Below, piece after piece: positions 37,773-46,566 of a DNA stretch of 64,000 bases (its first letter is position 1; every line of letters begins with the position of its first letter). Below the pieces are notes generated by a model, which had not been told where the DNA came from, did not search any database, and saw nothing but the letters and a program-made list of their open reading frames with translations. The translations under genes were made by a program, and so were the position numbers. The stretch is from contig NZ_CP026377.1 of assembly GCF_002953195.1 (NCBI RefSeq), positions 2,542,001 through 2,606,000 on the forward strand, written 5' to 3'. This stretch comes from Mixta gaviniae. Its GTDB lineage: Bacteria > Pseudomonadota > Gammaproteobacteria > Enterobacterales > Enterobacteriaceae.

Positions 37773-37886
37773 AAGCCACCAAATAAATAAACATTTGTTG
37801 TTTACTAAACGCCATTTGATGATCTAGGATGTATCACACCACATGAAACACCGTAGAACAAAACGACCCGAAGGAGATACTGCTTT
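37773..37886. promoter_or_regulatory. Lysis-lysogeny switch promoter region
   Basis: The 114-bp gap between divergent cI and cox. It contains AT-rich repeats of the form AACATTTGTTGTTTAC and AAACACCGTAGAACAAAAC that could be CI or Cox operators, and AAGGAG before cox. Operator assignment is inference. Confidence 0.6.
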
Positions 37887-38288
37887 ATGCATACTGAAAA
37901 TGCAAACAGTGGAAACGCTTTTGACTTACCCCAGTCACCAGAGTTAATCGCCAACCTTGCTGCTGCCTTAATGCCTGCGCTTAGCGCGGCGGTTAACACC
38001 GCCGTTGAAAAAGCGTTGGCACTCAATACCTCGGCCACCATGTCCAAAGAAGATTTCGCTGCAGCGAACGGCATTAGCAAGTCCGTGTTAGAAAAGTGGA
38101 TTGCTAATGGCGTCGTGCTTCTCGCCCCTACTCCAACCAGTACCGTTAAACGCACGGTGGAATGCAAAAAGACCGGCCAGACGCGTACTGACGTGATGGA
38201 GAAGCACGGCAATGCGCTGGTTAACGTTGCTGCATGGCGTGAAAAAAACCTGCAGCACGCCATCAACTGTCGTTACATCAAACGCTAA
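37887..38288 (+). CDS. cox: Cox/Apl-like excisionase-repressor
   Basis: A 133-aa protein, first gene of the rightward early operon. Residues about 50-85 (SKEDFAAANGISKSVLEKWI) form a helix-turn-helix like P2 Cox and 186 Apl, which repress the lysogenic promoter and direct excision. It is longer than P2 Cox (91 aa) because of an Ala-rich N-terminal segment of about 45 residues. Position opposite CI supports the role; the family call is by pattern, not alignment. Confidence 0.7.
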   Translation: MHTENANSGNAFDLPQSPELIANLAAALMPALSAAVNTAVEKALALNTSATMSKEDFAAANGISKSVLEKWIANGVVLLAPTPTSTVKRTVECKKTGQTRTDVMEKHGNALVNVAAWREKNLQHAINCRYIKR

Positions 38289-38319
38289 CTTGATTTTGCA
38301 AGTTTCAAGGATTCGAATC

Positions 38320-38829
38320 ATGTTTGATTATCAGGTCTCTAAACACCCTCACCTCGATAATGCCTGTCGGCAGTTTGCTCAGAACCACAACCTGAGCCAG
38401 CTGGCTGGCAAAGTTGAGATGAAGCCACAGGTATTGCGTAACAAGCTGAATCCCGATCAGCCGCACCAGTTAACACTAACTGAGGTATTGCAGCTTACAG
38501 ATATCACTGAAGACTCGACGCTGGTCGATGGCCTGTTGGCACAGCTTCATTGTTTGCCTTCTGTACCAGTGAACGAACTGGCAGCGGAAAAGCTGGCGTC
38601 TTATGTGATGAATGCAACAGCTGCTGTTGGTCAGGTTGCTGCCGGCGCGGTATCAACCGAGCGTATGACCCAGTCACGCAAAAATGCTTTCGTCGATAGT
38701 GTGAATTCAGGTATTCGCTGCCTGACACTGGCGGCAATGGCCGTTCATGCTCGTATCCATACTAACCCGACGATGGCTTCTACGCTCGATGCTGTAAGCG
38801 GTCTCGGCGCTTCTATCAGTCTGAGCTGA
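38320..38829 (+). CDS. cII: CII-like phage regulator (CP76 family)
   Basis: A 169-aa protein beginning MFDYQVSKHPHLDNACRQFA, typical of 186 CII and the phage_CP76 regulatory family. An N-terminal helix-turn-helix (NLSQLAGKVEMKPQVLRNKL) is followed by a helical C-terminal region. 186 CII activates the promoter that establishes lysogeny. The ATG at 38320 (after AAGGATTCGA) was chosen over a longer upstream frame that overlaps cox. Confidence 0.82.
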   Translation: MFDYQVSKHPHLDNACRQFAQNHNLSQLAGKVEMKPQVLRNKLNPDQPHQLTLTEVLQLTDITEDSTLVDGLLAQLHCLPSVPVNELAAEKLASYVMNATAAVGQVAAGAVSTERMTQSRKNAFVDSVNSGIRCLTLAAMAVHARIHTNPTMASTLDAVSGLGASISLS

Positions 38830-38836
38830 GATAACT

Positions 38837-39031
38837 ATGCCCTTTTCAGTCGCACCACTTTTGAAGCGTCAGAGCCAATTGCCAGCGCACGGGCATGGCT
38901 GGATCACAGGTAAGAACGGTAAACGCTGGCATCCATGTCACGGTCAACAGCAACTATTGAATGAACTGACAACCCGGCCTCAAAGCGTTATCGAACGCAT
39001 GAAAGTTTTTATCGGAGGTTTCTGTGAGTAA
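38837..39031 (+). CDS. Fil-like phage early protein
   Basis: A 64-aa protein with the compact motif HGWITGKNGKRWHPC seen in the phage filamentation protein Fil family (DUF2724) of 186-type phages. In 186, fil expression blocks host cell division. It starts 7 bp after cII and overlaps the next gene by 8 bp, as in a tight early operon. Confidence 0.75.
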   Translation: MPFSVAPLLKRQSQLPAHGHGWITGKNGKRWHPCHGQQQLLNELTTRPQSVIERMKVFIGGFCE

Positions 39032-39407
39032 TGCAGCCCTCGCTGTACCACAAAAACACGCAACGGCACCTTTTACCGAAATTCGTCTGGTGCATGCGCG
39101 CGTGGATAAAGTCGAAAGAATGACGTTTGACGAATTTCGGAAAACGTGGCGGCAGCTACTAAAGAACAACAGCAACCCGGCACTGAACTATTTCAACCGA
39201 CAGAACGAAGAATTCAAATTTTGCGTAATGACCCTGGCGAACCGTAATGCGCCTGGCTCATTCAAGGTAGATGAAGTCGGCAAACCGTTTGAATATTTCG
39301 ATGAAAGTCGCCGCGAACTAATCATCGTGGCAATGAACAAAATGGCGCGCTGGGGCCGTATCCTGCCGCATCAGTTCTCTATAGCAGATAGCTTTTTAGC
39401 TGAATAA
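39024..39407 (+). CDS. P2-like early protein of unknown function
   Basis: A 127-aa protein, basic in the middle (FRKTWRQLLKNNSNPALNYF) and otherwise helical. It overlaps the Fil-like gene by 8 bp with GGAGG before its start. By position it corresponds to the variable early genes between cII and A; P2 encodes the helicase loader gpB in this interval, but I see no sequence basis to call it gpB. Confidence 0.65.
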   Translation: MSNAALAVPQKHATAPFTEIRLVHARVDKVERMTFDEFRKTWRQLLKNNSNPALNYFNRQNEEFKFCVMTLANRNAPGSFKVDEVGKPFEYFDESRRELIIVAMNKMARWGRILPHQFSIADSFLAE

Positions 39408-39476
39408 ATAACCCAATCGAAATTAATGGCGTAAACCCGCCGGGCATTCTTTTGCCTGAAATCTGGAGATAGATAA

Positions 39477-39704
39477 ATGCGAAATATTGGAACCCATAAA
39501 TATAACGAAGATGTGGAAACCATAACGGCGTTATTAAACAACGCACGTATGGATGAGCGTAAAGGCCGCGCACAGGTTGTTTCTGAACGCCTGGCTGAAC
39601 TGGCTGCGCATATCAACCAACAGGGACTGAATGGTGTTGAAGCCGCTGAACTGATCCGCCGCGAAGCTGAGCGTTACGACAACGAATCACGGGAGCTGCA
39701 CTGA
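39477..39704 (+). CDS. DUF2732-type phage protein
   Basis: A 75-aa acidic helical protein (MRNIGTHKYNEDVETITALL onward). Length, position ahead of the zinc-finger gene, and the pattern LNNARMDERKGRAQVVSERL match the small DUF2732 proteins of P2-like phages. Function unknown. Its stop overlaps the next start (TGATG). Confidence 0.7.
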   Translation: MRNIGTHKYNEDVETITALLNNARMDERKGRAQVVSERLAELAAHINQQGLNGVEAAELIRREAERYDNESRELH

Positions 39705-39928
39705 TGGCTGACACAATGGATCTTGTACAGCAGCACACTGAAGAAATGCTGGCGCGCAATATCGCAGCTGTTATCCGCCGACCGATACTGGTCAGTGCGT
39801 TTTTTTGTGATGACTGTGACGCAGAAATCCCGGCAGCACGACGCCAGGCCATAACGGGTGTTACCCGTTGTGTTGCATGTCAGGAAGTGGCTGAACTTAA
39901 AAGTCGCCATTATCACGGCGGCCTCTGA
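39704..39928 (+). CDS. TraR/DksA-type zinc-finger phage protein
   Basis: A 74-aa protein with a C4 zinc finger (FCDDCDAEIP ... RCVACQEV), as in P2 orf82-like TraR/DksA proteins. These may bind RNA polymerase like DksA. Coupled to both neighbours by TGATG overlaps, so it is part of the operon that ends with gene A. Confidence 0.85.
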   Translation: MADTMDLVQQHTEEMLARNIAAVIRRPILVSAFFCDDCDAEIPAARRQAITGVTRCVACQEVAELKSRHYHGGL

Positions 39929-41958
39929 TGCATCAGGAATACGCCTACCCGTGGAACGCGCCACGGGAGGCCATCGCCAGTCCATATCCCACCTATGAAG
40001 AAACCCGCCGCCGCGATCAGCTGATTGCGGCGCTGCTGCATGCGCAGGAGCTACTGGAAAAACAGCCCGTGCTGGTACAGCTTGATGTTAAACGTCGCGT
40101 CAGTGAACTGGAGAAAACTTACGGTACAGCTCGTGCCAATGCGTACTTAGCAAAAACCTTTGTTGAGCGCACATTGCCACGCGTTGAAAAAGTTAACGCG
40201 CAATATCGTCTCGGCGATATGAACACAGGAACCTTCACCCTACTAACCAGCAACGCCGAAGAGTATAAAGGCGCGGCGGTTGCTGCCGGCACGCTATGGG
40301 AGCTGATGCGCCGTTTTAACCGGCTGCCTGATATGGCACGTGCCGATGTTGACCTGTTGGCCGGCGATATCGCCAGTTTTATCCTGGCGGAAATGGCGCA
40401 AGCGCACGGTCAGGCCGGTGGCGAATCAGACTACAAATACACTCACCGTATTTATATGACCGCGGCGGCTATCACTCGTGAGCTGAATCAGACGCCACCG
40501 CTATGGGATAAAGTTACCTCCCGCCTGTTTTGCCCGGAAGACATTGCCCCGGCCATCATGAGGATGCAAAACGAAAAGTGGTGGAAAGGACGTCTGCGCC
40601 GTGTTGCTGCCTCATGGCGTGAACATCTGCAGATTGCCCTGGCAAACGTCAGCAAAAAGCACACCCCCTATGCCAGTTCAATGGCCATTATCGAATGGCG
40701 AGAACAGAAGCGTCGTACCCGCGAGTTTCTCAAGGGCATGGAGCTGGAAGACGAGGAAGGCAACCGCATCAGCCTGATTGAAAAATACGACGGCAGCGTT
40801 GCCAATCCGGCGATCCGCCGCTGTGAGCTGATGACTCGTATTCGCGGCTTTGAAAATATCTGCAACGAAATGGGCTTTGTCGGCGAATTCTATACGCTAA
40901 CCGCGCCGGCCCGCTATCACGCCACGATTAAAACCGGATACCGCAACCGCAAATGGAACGGCGCCAGCCCGGCCGATACGCAGCGTTATCTCTGCAGCGT
41001 GTGGCAAAAAATCCGCGCCAAGCTGCACCGTGAAGATATCCGCATCTTTGGCATCCGGGTAGCTGAACCACATCACGACGCCACGCCACACTGGCATATG
41101 CTGATGTTTATGCGACCGGAAGATGTGGATCAGGTGCGTCAGATAATACGCGATTACGCATATCAGCAAGACGGCAACGAGCTGACTACGGAGAAAGCCC
41201 GTAAGGCCCGCTTCCATGCTGAAGCGATCGATCCGGAGAAAGGCAGCGCCACCGGTTACGTGGCGAAATACATCTCCAAGAATATCGACGGGTACGCGCT
41301 GGACGGTGAGCTGGATGATGAAAGCGGTAAAGAACTTAAAGAAACCGCTTCTGCTGTTTCTGCCTGGGCGGCACGCTGGCACATCCGTCAGTTCCAGTTT
41401 GTGGGCGGTGCGCCGGTGACGGTTTACCGCGAGCTGCGCCGCATGGCCGACAGCGAAACCGCCCACGGCCTAAGCGTGGAGTTCGCCGCCGCGCATGATG
41501 CCGCTGACGCCGGTGACTGGGCTGCCTATGTTAACGCTCAAGGTGGCCCGTTTGTGCGCCGTGACGAGTTGGCCGTGCGCACCTGGTATCAGGCAGGCAA
41601 TGAATGGAATGAATACGGTGAGGAGACAGTACGTATCAAAGGCGTTTACGCCGCATCTGTGGGTGACGATACGCCAATTCTGACGCGTCTGGCGCAGTGG
41701 AAGATCGTGCCGAAGCGCGCCGTTGATTTGGGTTTGGAATTTAGGGACGCGTCTGCGTCCCCTCGGAGTTCTGTCAATAACTGTACGGGTAGCGAAAGCG
41801 AACCCCCAGAACTGGATTTATCAAAACCACTAACCAGAAGCGAAAGAAGGAAGCTAACGGTTAGAATCAGGGTGAAAAAGGAAATGGGTAGGCGGCATTT
41901 TGTACACGGAACTGATGACCAGCATGCCGCGATCATCAGGACTATCGACAAAGTGTAA
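39928..41958 (+). CDS. A: gpA rolling-circle replication initiation endonuclease
   Basis: A 676-aa P2 gpA-family HUH endonuclease. The metal-binding HUH motif appears as TPHWHMLMF near residue 385, and the paired catalytic tyrosines as YVAKYISKN near 443-447, the YxxxY arrangement typical of gpA. The enzyme nicks the origin, which in P2 lies inside gene A, and drives rolling-circle replication with host Rep helicase. The gene is full length and undisturbed, so this element may still be able to replicate when induced. Confidence 0.93.
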   Translation: MHQEYAYPWNAPREAIASPYPTYEETRRRDQLIAALLHAQELLEKQPVLVQLDVKRRVSELEKTYGTARANAYLAKTFVERTLPRVEKVNAQYRLGDMNTGTFTLLTSNAEEYKGAAVAAGTLWELMRRFNRLPDMARADVDLLAGDIASFILAEMAQAHGQAGGESDYKYTHRIYMTAAAITRELNQTPPLWDKVTSRLFCPEDIAPAIMRMQNEKWWKGRLRRVAASWREHLQIALANVSKKHTPYASSMAIIEWREQKRRTREFLKGMELEDEEGNRISLIEKYDGSVANPAIRRCELMTRIRGFENICNEMGFVGEFYTLTAPARYHATIKTGYRNRKWNGASPADTQRYLCSVWQKIRAKLHREDIRIFGIRVAEPHHDATPHWHMLMFMRPEDVDQVRQIIRDYAYQQDGNELTTEKARKARFHAEAIDPEKGSATGYVAKYISKNIDGYALDGELDDESGKELKETASAVSAWAARWHIRQFQFVGGAPVTVYRELRRMADSETAHGLSVEFAAAHDAADAGDWAAYVNAQGGPFVRRDELAVRTWYQAGNEWNEYGEETVRIKGVYAASVGDDTPILTRLAQWKIVPKRAVDLGLEFRDASASPRSSVNNCTGSESEPPELDLSKPLTRSERRKLTVRIRVKKEMGRRHFVHGTDDQHAAIIRTIDKV

Positions 41959-42233
41959 ATGAATACTGGCATAAGCATCAGCCGGGGTGAAGCTCTGCAT
42001 TTGATGGCCGGGGGGAAGAGTCGGTTTAACAATAAATGGTTTAGTGGCTCATCTACAGGGAAAGTTTTTAGGGCTGCGCCATCTCACGGACATAACGCCA
42101 GAATAATACTCGGTCGAGTGGCTCGACTGGCTTCAGCTACTAAGTTAAGCTCTTAACTAAATCGCATAATTTCATGTGCATACGTTAGCGAAACTGCCCA
42201 ATTTTTTTCTTCCCATTTTTTAGTACAATATGG

Positions 42234-42253
42234 TACTGTTTATTTATACAGTA
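42234..42253 (+). promoter_or_regulatory. LexA (SOS) box upstream of tum
   Basis: TACTG followed by ten bases and CAGTA (CTG-N10-CAG) matches the SOS box consensus. It lies 18 bp before the tum start, so LexA cleavage would switch on the antirepressor. Confidence 0.9.
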
Positions 42254-42271
42254 TCTCGAATGGGAGGGCGC

Positions 42272-42712
42272 ATGGATAGAGAGCTGAGCAAGCATATTAT
42301 GCTTGAAAGGGTAGAGCTGATAGCACGTCTGACAACAGAGGGTGTTTGTCAGGAAAGAGATCGTGAAATTGCATTGAATTTAATTGCTGAACTGGCGCAT
42401 GAGAACTTGCTAAAAAAAGATTCTTATTCAGTAGTTGTTTCAGCCAAACCGTGTAAACAACTATTAAAAAGAGAAAATGAAGTAAGAATACACATCACGT
42501 TGGATAAAACACAAAACATGGGGCAGCAACTTGTTGAAGCCTTTGAAAGTGAGCTTAATCGCAGAGTTAAAGACACCTTTCCTGCTTCTCAAGTCACGGT
42601 CAAAAAAGGATCAATGACTGGCGTCGAGATAAAGGGCTTTCCGAGCGACTCAGACCGGGAACGCCTGGACGGAATTATTAAGGAAGTGTGGGAAGATGAA
42701 AGCTGGCACTAA
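42272..42712 (+). CDS. tum: Tum-like SOS-induced antirepressor with DinI domain
   Basis: 146 aa, the same length as 186 Tum. The first 70 residues are helical; residues about 70-146 form a DinI-like domain (EVRIHITLDK, LVEAFESELNRRVKDTFPAS, DSDRERLDGIIKEVWEDESW). In phage 186, Tum is made after DNA damage and inactivates CI. A consensus LexA box overlaps the promoter and GGGAGG precedes the start. The family is also close to DinI itself, but length and phage context favour Tum. The start at 42272 was preferred to an in-frame codon at 42230 that falls in the LexA box. Confidence 0.85.
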   Translation: MDRELSKHIMLERVELIARLTTEGVCQERDREIALNLIAELAHENLLKKDSYSVVVSAKPCKQLLKRENEVRIHITLDKTQNMGQQLVEAFESELNRRVKDTFPASQVTVKKGSMTGVEIKGFPSDSDRERLDGIIKEVWEDESWH

Positions 42713-42942
42713 ATAACAAATCTCGTCGATTTGAAAGCTGGCTTTTCGAGTCGGCGGGATTGAATTATCTTCAACATTACTGATACATGCCCGCATTGGT
42801 TGTATATCAGACTCTTTTTTTGATGTAGAACACGCAATTGACTTAAAATAGGCTCAGACCCTACCTTCTAAAAATTGCAAAGGTTATGCTAGCTCATGCT
42901 ATACACAGACTGATTTATCTTACAACATTAGCGGGGGTTCTT

Positions 42943-44771
42943 ATGATTGGTGAAAATTTAATACTGACAGTTGATGAATTAAACAAAGTTGATTTTAAAT
43001 TATTTTCTCAGGTTCCTTTAACTTTCCACGAACATGAAATATCAGCATATCTAAGAACAATTCAAGATGAAGCTATAAATGTAAATGAAAAAAAGGTTGC
43101 GGAATTTTTGAGCATCCTTTTTATGTTTAACTTGCAAGTGGTTGGTGGTAATTCTGTATTTGAGCCCATGGCAATATTTGGGAATAAGAGATCGTTGTTG
43201 CCAGAAGATTTTGATTCTAAATTAAATGACTACATCATTGAACTATCCACTAGAATAACAAATCCTTTTTTGCTTTCTAGAATTTGTGATGTTATATGGG
43301 TAAATAACAAAGCAAAAAAAGATATGGCAATAAAGGCGATAGATTCTTATTCTGAAATGATAGGCGAGGCAACATCTTATTTAAAGAGAATGAAAAAAGA
43401 AAAAGATGACTCAAGTCTAAGTCTATTTATTTTCATCAAGGAATACATTGCAAGAGCATTATTTATATCATCCTGCGTTTACCCGAGGAAATCAGGGGGT
43501 AATGAGCATATTAAAACTGCTATTACCTCTCTTTATGAAACTCAAAATGACCTGCTTGTATTTGAGGGTTTCAACAATTTAACCTGGGTAATGATGCAGC
43601 ACTCGGGCGATACAGATAAATTGAAATTTGCAGTGAATGCAGAGTCAATGGCTAAAGCCCATTCTGGTAAAGCTTACTTTGAAGCAGTTAAAGATCTTTA
43701 TGAAACTGCTGCGCGCATATATGAGAAAAATAGTAAAAATGATGAGGCGAAGCAATGCAGGATTAGTGCCGCTAAAATCACTATTGATGTAGTTAATAGT
43801 CATAGTGAGCCTATGCTAAAAGCAAGTTGGCTTAGAACGGCGATATCAGAACTAAGAAAGGTTGGCGAAAAAGAACTTATTGAAGATTTAAAAAAACAAT
43901 TAGTCGACGCGCGGGAGGAGAGTCTAAACAGCTATGCCACCTTAAGCTCGTCGATAGACATTACCGATGAAGTTAACAATGCACTTGATAGCTTAGCCAA
44001 TCGTAAGTTGTCTTTTATCCTCAAATATATAATCAGGGAAACCCCATTGAAAACATTTCAAACATAAGGGAAGAAGTATTAAGGATTTCAGAGGTTAGTC
44101 TATTCTCAAGGTTTTTTGCTTCGGAAATCATGGATGAGGCGGGGCACAGGATTCATAGATATAAACCGCTAAGTGATGTTAATGAAATGACTGATAATGA
44201 AGCAATTGATCATTACATGAGAAATATCACTATAACTCATGATCTTTTCATAAAAGCAGCCTTTGAACCTGCTAGGTTTGTTATAATTCAAGAGCACAAT
44301 ATAACATTAAATACCTTTATTAAATTTACTGCGTATAGCCCATTCATAAAAGACGAGCACGCGAATATTTTTTCACTTGGTTTCTACCGGCTTTTCCAAG
44401 GTGATTATATGGGGGCTAGCTATCTTCTTATACCTCAAATGGAAGGGATTTTAAGACATGCCTATGAAATTAGTGGTAAAGACTCCACTCGTTATCTGGA
44501 TAAGGGCATAGAAGAATCAACAAGCATTTCTATTCTATTAGATAAGTGTAGGGAAGACATTGATCTGATTTTCACGAAAGACATTGCTTTGACTATTGAT
44601 ATGTTATTCAACAGAAAAAATGGACCGCTCTTAAGACATAAACTAGCTCACGGTAATTTGTATGATGGCATGTGCTTTTCTGCATCGACTATCTATGCGT
44701 GTTTCTTAATATTTTATATATGTGCTTTGCCATTGCATGCGCATTTTGAGCGCATATTCGATTCTGAATAA
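42943..44771 (+). pseudogene. DUF4209-like HEPN-motif protein, split by one frameshift
   Basis: Low-GC cargo. The first frame (ATG 42943 after GCGGGGGT) reads 374 codons of helical protein to 44067. The second frame is open from about 44007, upstream of its first ATG (44130), and reads YPQIYNQGNPIENI, IREEVLRISEVSLF, then a DUF4209-type C-terminus with LLRHKLAHGNL, the conserved R-x4-H-G (HEPN) motif. Adding one T to the T4 run at 44013-44016 joins the frames as KLSF-YPQIYN and gives about 609 aa. Either the gene is inactivated or the base is a sequencing error. DUF4209 proteins occur in defence islands; antiviral function is inference. Confidence 0.75.
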
Positions 44772-44926
44772 ACAATAATAGCTGGATACATTGATTTTAG
44801 TAACGCGTGCATTACTTCATTAGTTTGCATTGTTTTTTGATGCAAACTAATGTAAGCCAGCACCAGCGCTGGTGCGGCTCGGAGCTACAAATGCATCTGC
44901 ATTAAAACCGACCTATAAAGCGGGCA

Positions 44927-44945
44927 GGCGTGGCGGGGTGAGCAT
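44927..44945 (+). other. cos-like site, left (divergent) copy
   Basis: GGCGTGGCGGGGTGAGCAT differs from the 19-nt cohesive end of phage 186 (GGCGTGGCGGGGAAAGCAT) at two positions. Upstream GCATTAAAACC-like sequence is shared with the right copy. Flanks lack the full GCGC palindrome, so this copy may be decayed. Confidence 0.6.
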
Positions 44946-45102
44946 TGCGTGTATGAAAGTAGGTAATCCTTTTAATTGAGCCGCACCCGACATGGTATGG
45001 TAGAAAGTGAGATAAAAAGAAAAGCGATAAGGCGGTTCTAGAGCATGCATGACTATGCCGCATGAATCCGCATGATCGTTTGAGTGTCGTTTATCCTCCG
45101 GT

Positions 45103-45124
45103 CCGCCAGTTCTGGCGGGCTTTC
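45103..45124 (+). terminator. Hairpin terminator in the cos region
   Basis: CCGCCAG / CTGGCGG with a TT loop followed by a pyrimidine-rich run; probably ends early transcription. Confidence 0.6.
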
Positions 45125-45169
45125 CCCTGTTTATTGCATTTGCATGAAAACTATTACATGAAGCGCGCA

Positions 45170-45188
45170 GGCGTGGCGGGGATAGCAT
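45170..45188 (+). other. cos-like site, right copy
   Basis: GGCGTGGCGGGGATAGCAT differs from the 186 cohesive end at one or two positions and is embedded in GCGCGCA ... TTGCGCGC, the dyad expected around P2-family cosN. It is the better candidate for a working packaging site. Confidence 0.75.
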
Positions 45189-45388
45189 TGCGCGCAGAGG
45201 GGGAAAACATGTGTGTCGTGGGCTGCGTCAGCCCCCGGAGGCGTGCGCAATGGTTTGAGGTGGCAGAGAGATGATTAAGCATGGGGGGCGCGCAAAATGC
45301 GTCTGAGGGCGTCAGGCGGCGTCTGGCATTGGTCAGAATCAATATGGTACAGTTTTAACCAATCCGGTTACCCATGTAAGGGAATGAT

Positions 45389-45847
45389 ATGGATACAACT
45401 GAGCAGTTAAACGGGACTTATTTTTACGGCGGGCTTACCAACCTGTCCGCCGGAGAGCTTTATTTCTGGATAATGATTGATGTGACTGCCGAGCATTTCA
45501 GCGGTGCAAAAGATATCATCGCGCTGGCTGCGATCTACTCGGGACAAAATACGATTGACGTATCCGGCAAGCTAAACGGGGCCTGGAAAGGTACCTCTTA
45601 TGCTTCGGTTTATTCCCGCAAGCTGTTACGCGATTACCGCCTTCCGTTCAGATTGCCTACGTGGATACAAAATCCCAAAAAGCCGCTTCAAATTAAAATG
45701 TTAATGACTCACAAGCTGGGGACGTTTGTCGGTCGCACAATCCCGGTTTTAGGCTGGGCACTTATGGCCGCTGATGTGGCAGAAATAGGCTGGAAAGCCA
45801 CGGTAAAATACAACCGGATTGCCAATAAGGACGACAGGATATGGTAA
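45389..45847 (+). CDS. Phage membrane-associated protein paired with DUF1493 protein
   Basis: A 152-aa protein of the type found with DUF1493 genes in P2-like prophages. An early segment (AGELYFWIMIDVTAEH) and a C-terminal hydrophobic helix (TIPVLGWALMAADVAEIGW) suggest membrane association; between them is a basic region. AAGGGA precedes the start. It overlaps the following DUF1493 gene by 7 bp, so the two are translated together. Function not known; a toxin-immunity or exclusion role has been suggested for such pairs by position only. Confidence 0.65.
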   Translation: MDTTEQLNGTYFYGGLTNLSAGELYFWIMIDVTAEHFSGAKDIIALAAIYSGQNTIDVSGKLNGAWKGTSYASVYSRKLLRDYRLPFRLPTWIQNPKKPLQIKMLMTHKLGTFVGRTIPVLGWALMAADVAEIGWKATVKYNRIANKDDRIW

Positions 45848-46140
45848 GCGAGGATACAGAAAAGGCCGTATTTGCGCTGGTTGAAGATTATAACGGCAGA
45901 AGTCTGTTCACGTTCAGGCGTTATAAGCTTGAGCTGGACACCGATCTGAACAACGACTTTCGCATGGATCCTATTGACGCGTATGAGCTGTTGGAACGCT
46001 ATGCTGAAAAGTTTGGTATTGACCCCGGCACTATTACATTTGCCGAATATTTCCCGGAAGATTTCACTGTGTCCCATGATCCGCTGACTATTCGTCTGTT
46101 GGTTGAGTCTGCACGGGCCGGTCGCTGGCTGGGTAAATAA
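45841..46140 (+). CDS. DUF1493-family protein
   Basis: A 99-aa acidic protein (EKAVFALVEDYNGRSLFTFR, then DPIDAYELLERYAEKFGID and FAEYFPED) matching the DUF1493 pattern. Cytosolic, function unknown. It is coupled to the membrane protein upstream. A short hairpin (CGCCTG / CAGGCG) follows and probably separates it from the convergent Q fragment. Confidence 0.78.
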   Translation: MVSEDTEKAVFALVEDYNGRSLFTFRRYKLELDTDLNNDFRMDPIDAYELLERYAEKFGIDPGTITFAEYFPEDFTVSHDPLTIRLLVESARAGRWLGK

Positions 46141-46170
46141 TTAACGCCTGCAAAGGCAGGCGCTATATTT

Positions 46171-46566
46171 TCAGTTTGTTGCGTTCGCTTCCAGTGAATA
46201 GGGACGGAATGCGATTACCTCTTCCCCCATCCAGTCGTTTATCTCCTTCAGTCGCTCCTGTAGCGGCGTCAGCTCGTTCCTGACGAAAACCTGTGACGCC
46301 TTCACCGCATCCCCGAACCCACCGGAGTTGTCCGGGATAATCCCCATCATCTGCGGCGGCACGCGGTGCGCGCTCAGGAGGTCGTCGCGGCTCGCCTTCT
46401 TGATGTTAAAGAAATAGTCCTTTGTCGCTACCTCGCTGAGCGGCAGGATCTTAATCCCGTCCGGCTTGCCGTTTGGCGCGTACATAAACAGGTTGCGGAA
46501 GTTACCCAGGCCTTTCGTGTCGCGCATCGCCTGGCGCATCCGGTCGATATCGCTGCTGCTCTGCGC
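46171..46566 (-). pseudogene. Q: Portal protein gpQ, 3' fragment
   Basis: The frame reads AQSSSDIDRMRQAMRDTKG, FRNLFMYAPNGKPDGI, AHRVPPQMMGIIP and FGDAVKASQVFVRNELTPLQ, the C-terminal third of the P2 portal protein. It lacks any start for the full protein: upstream it runs directly into the tape-measure fragment on the other strand. P2 gpQ is about 344 aa; roughly 130 remain. The first ATG inside (46539) could start a 122-aa relic, but it would not be a working portal. Confidence 0.92.

Larger units (their letters stand above)
44772..45388. other. Non-coding cos region between cargo genes
   Basis: This 617-bp stretch separates the DUF4209-like gene from the membrane protein gene. It contains two cos-like sites about 243 bp apart and a hairpin terminator at about 45103-45124. 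In P2 the cos site likewise lies between the A-side genes and gene Q. ORFs overlapping it on both strands have no family resemblance. Confidence 0.7.

Noticed and set aside
41959..42156. 65-codon frame directly after gene A
   Set aside because: Starts at the A stop codon but has no Shine-Dalgarno of its own and no resemblance to phage proteins; the stretch more likely holds the 3' end of A and the tum promoter.
44913..45274. Frames on both strands across the cos region
   Set aside because: They overlap each other and both cos-like sites, lack family resemblance, and P2-type phages have no gene across cos.
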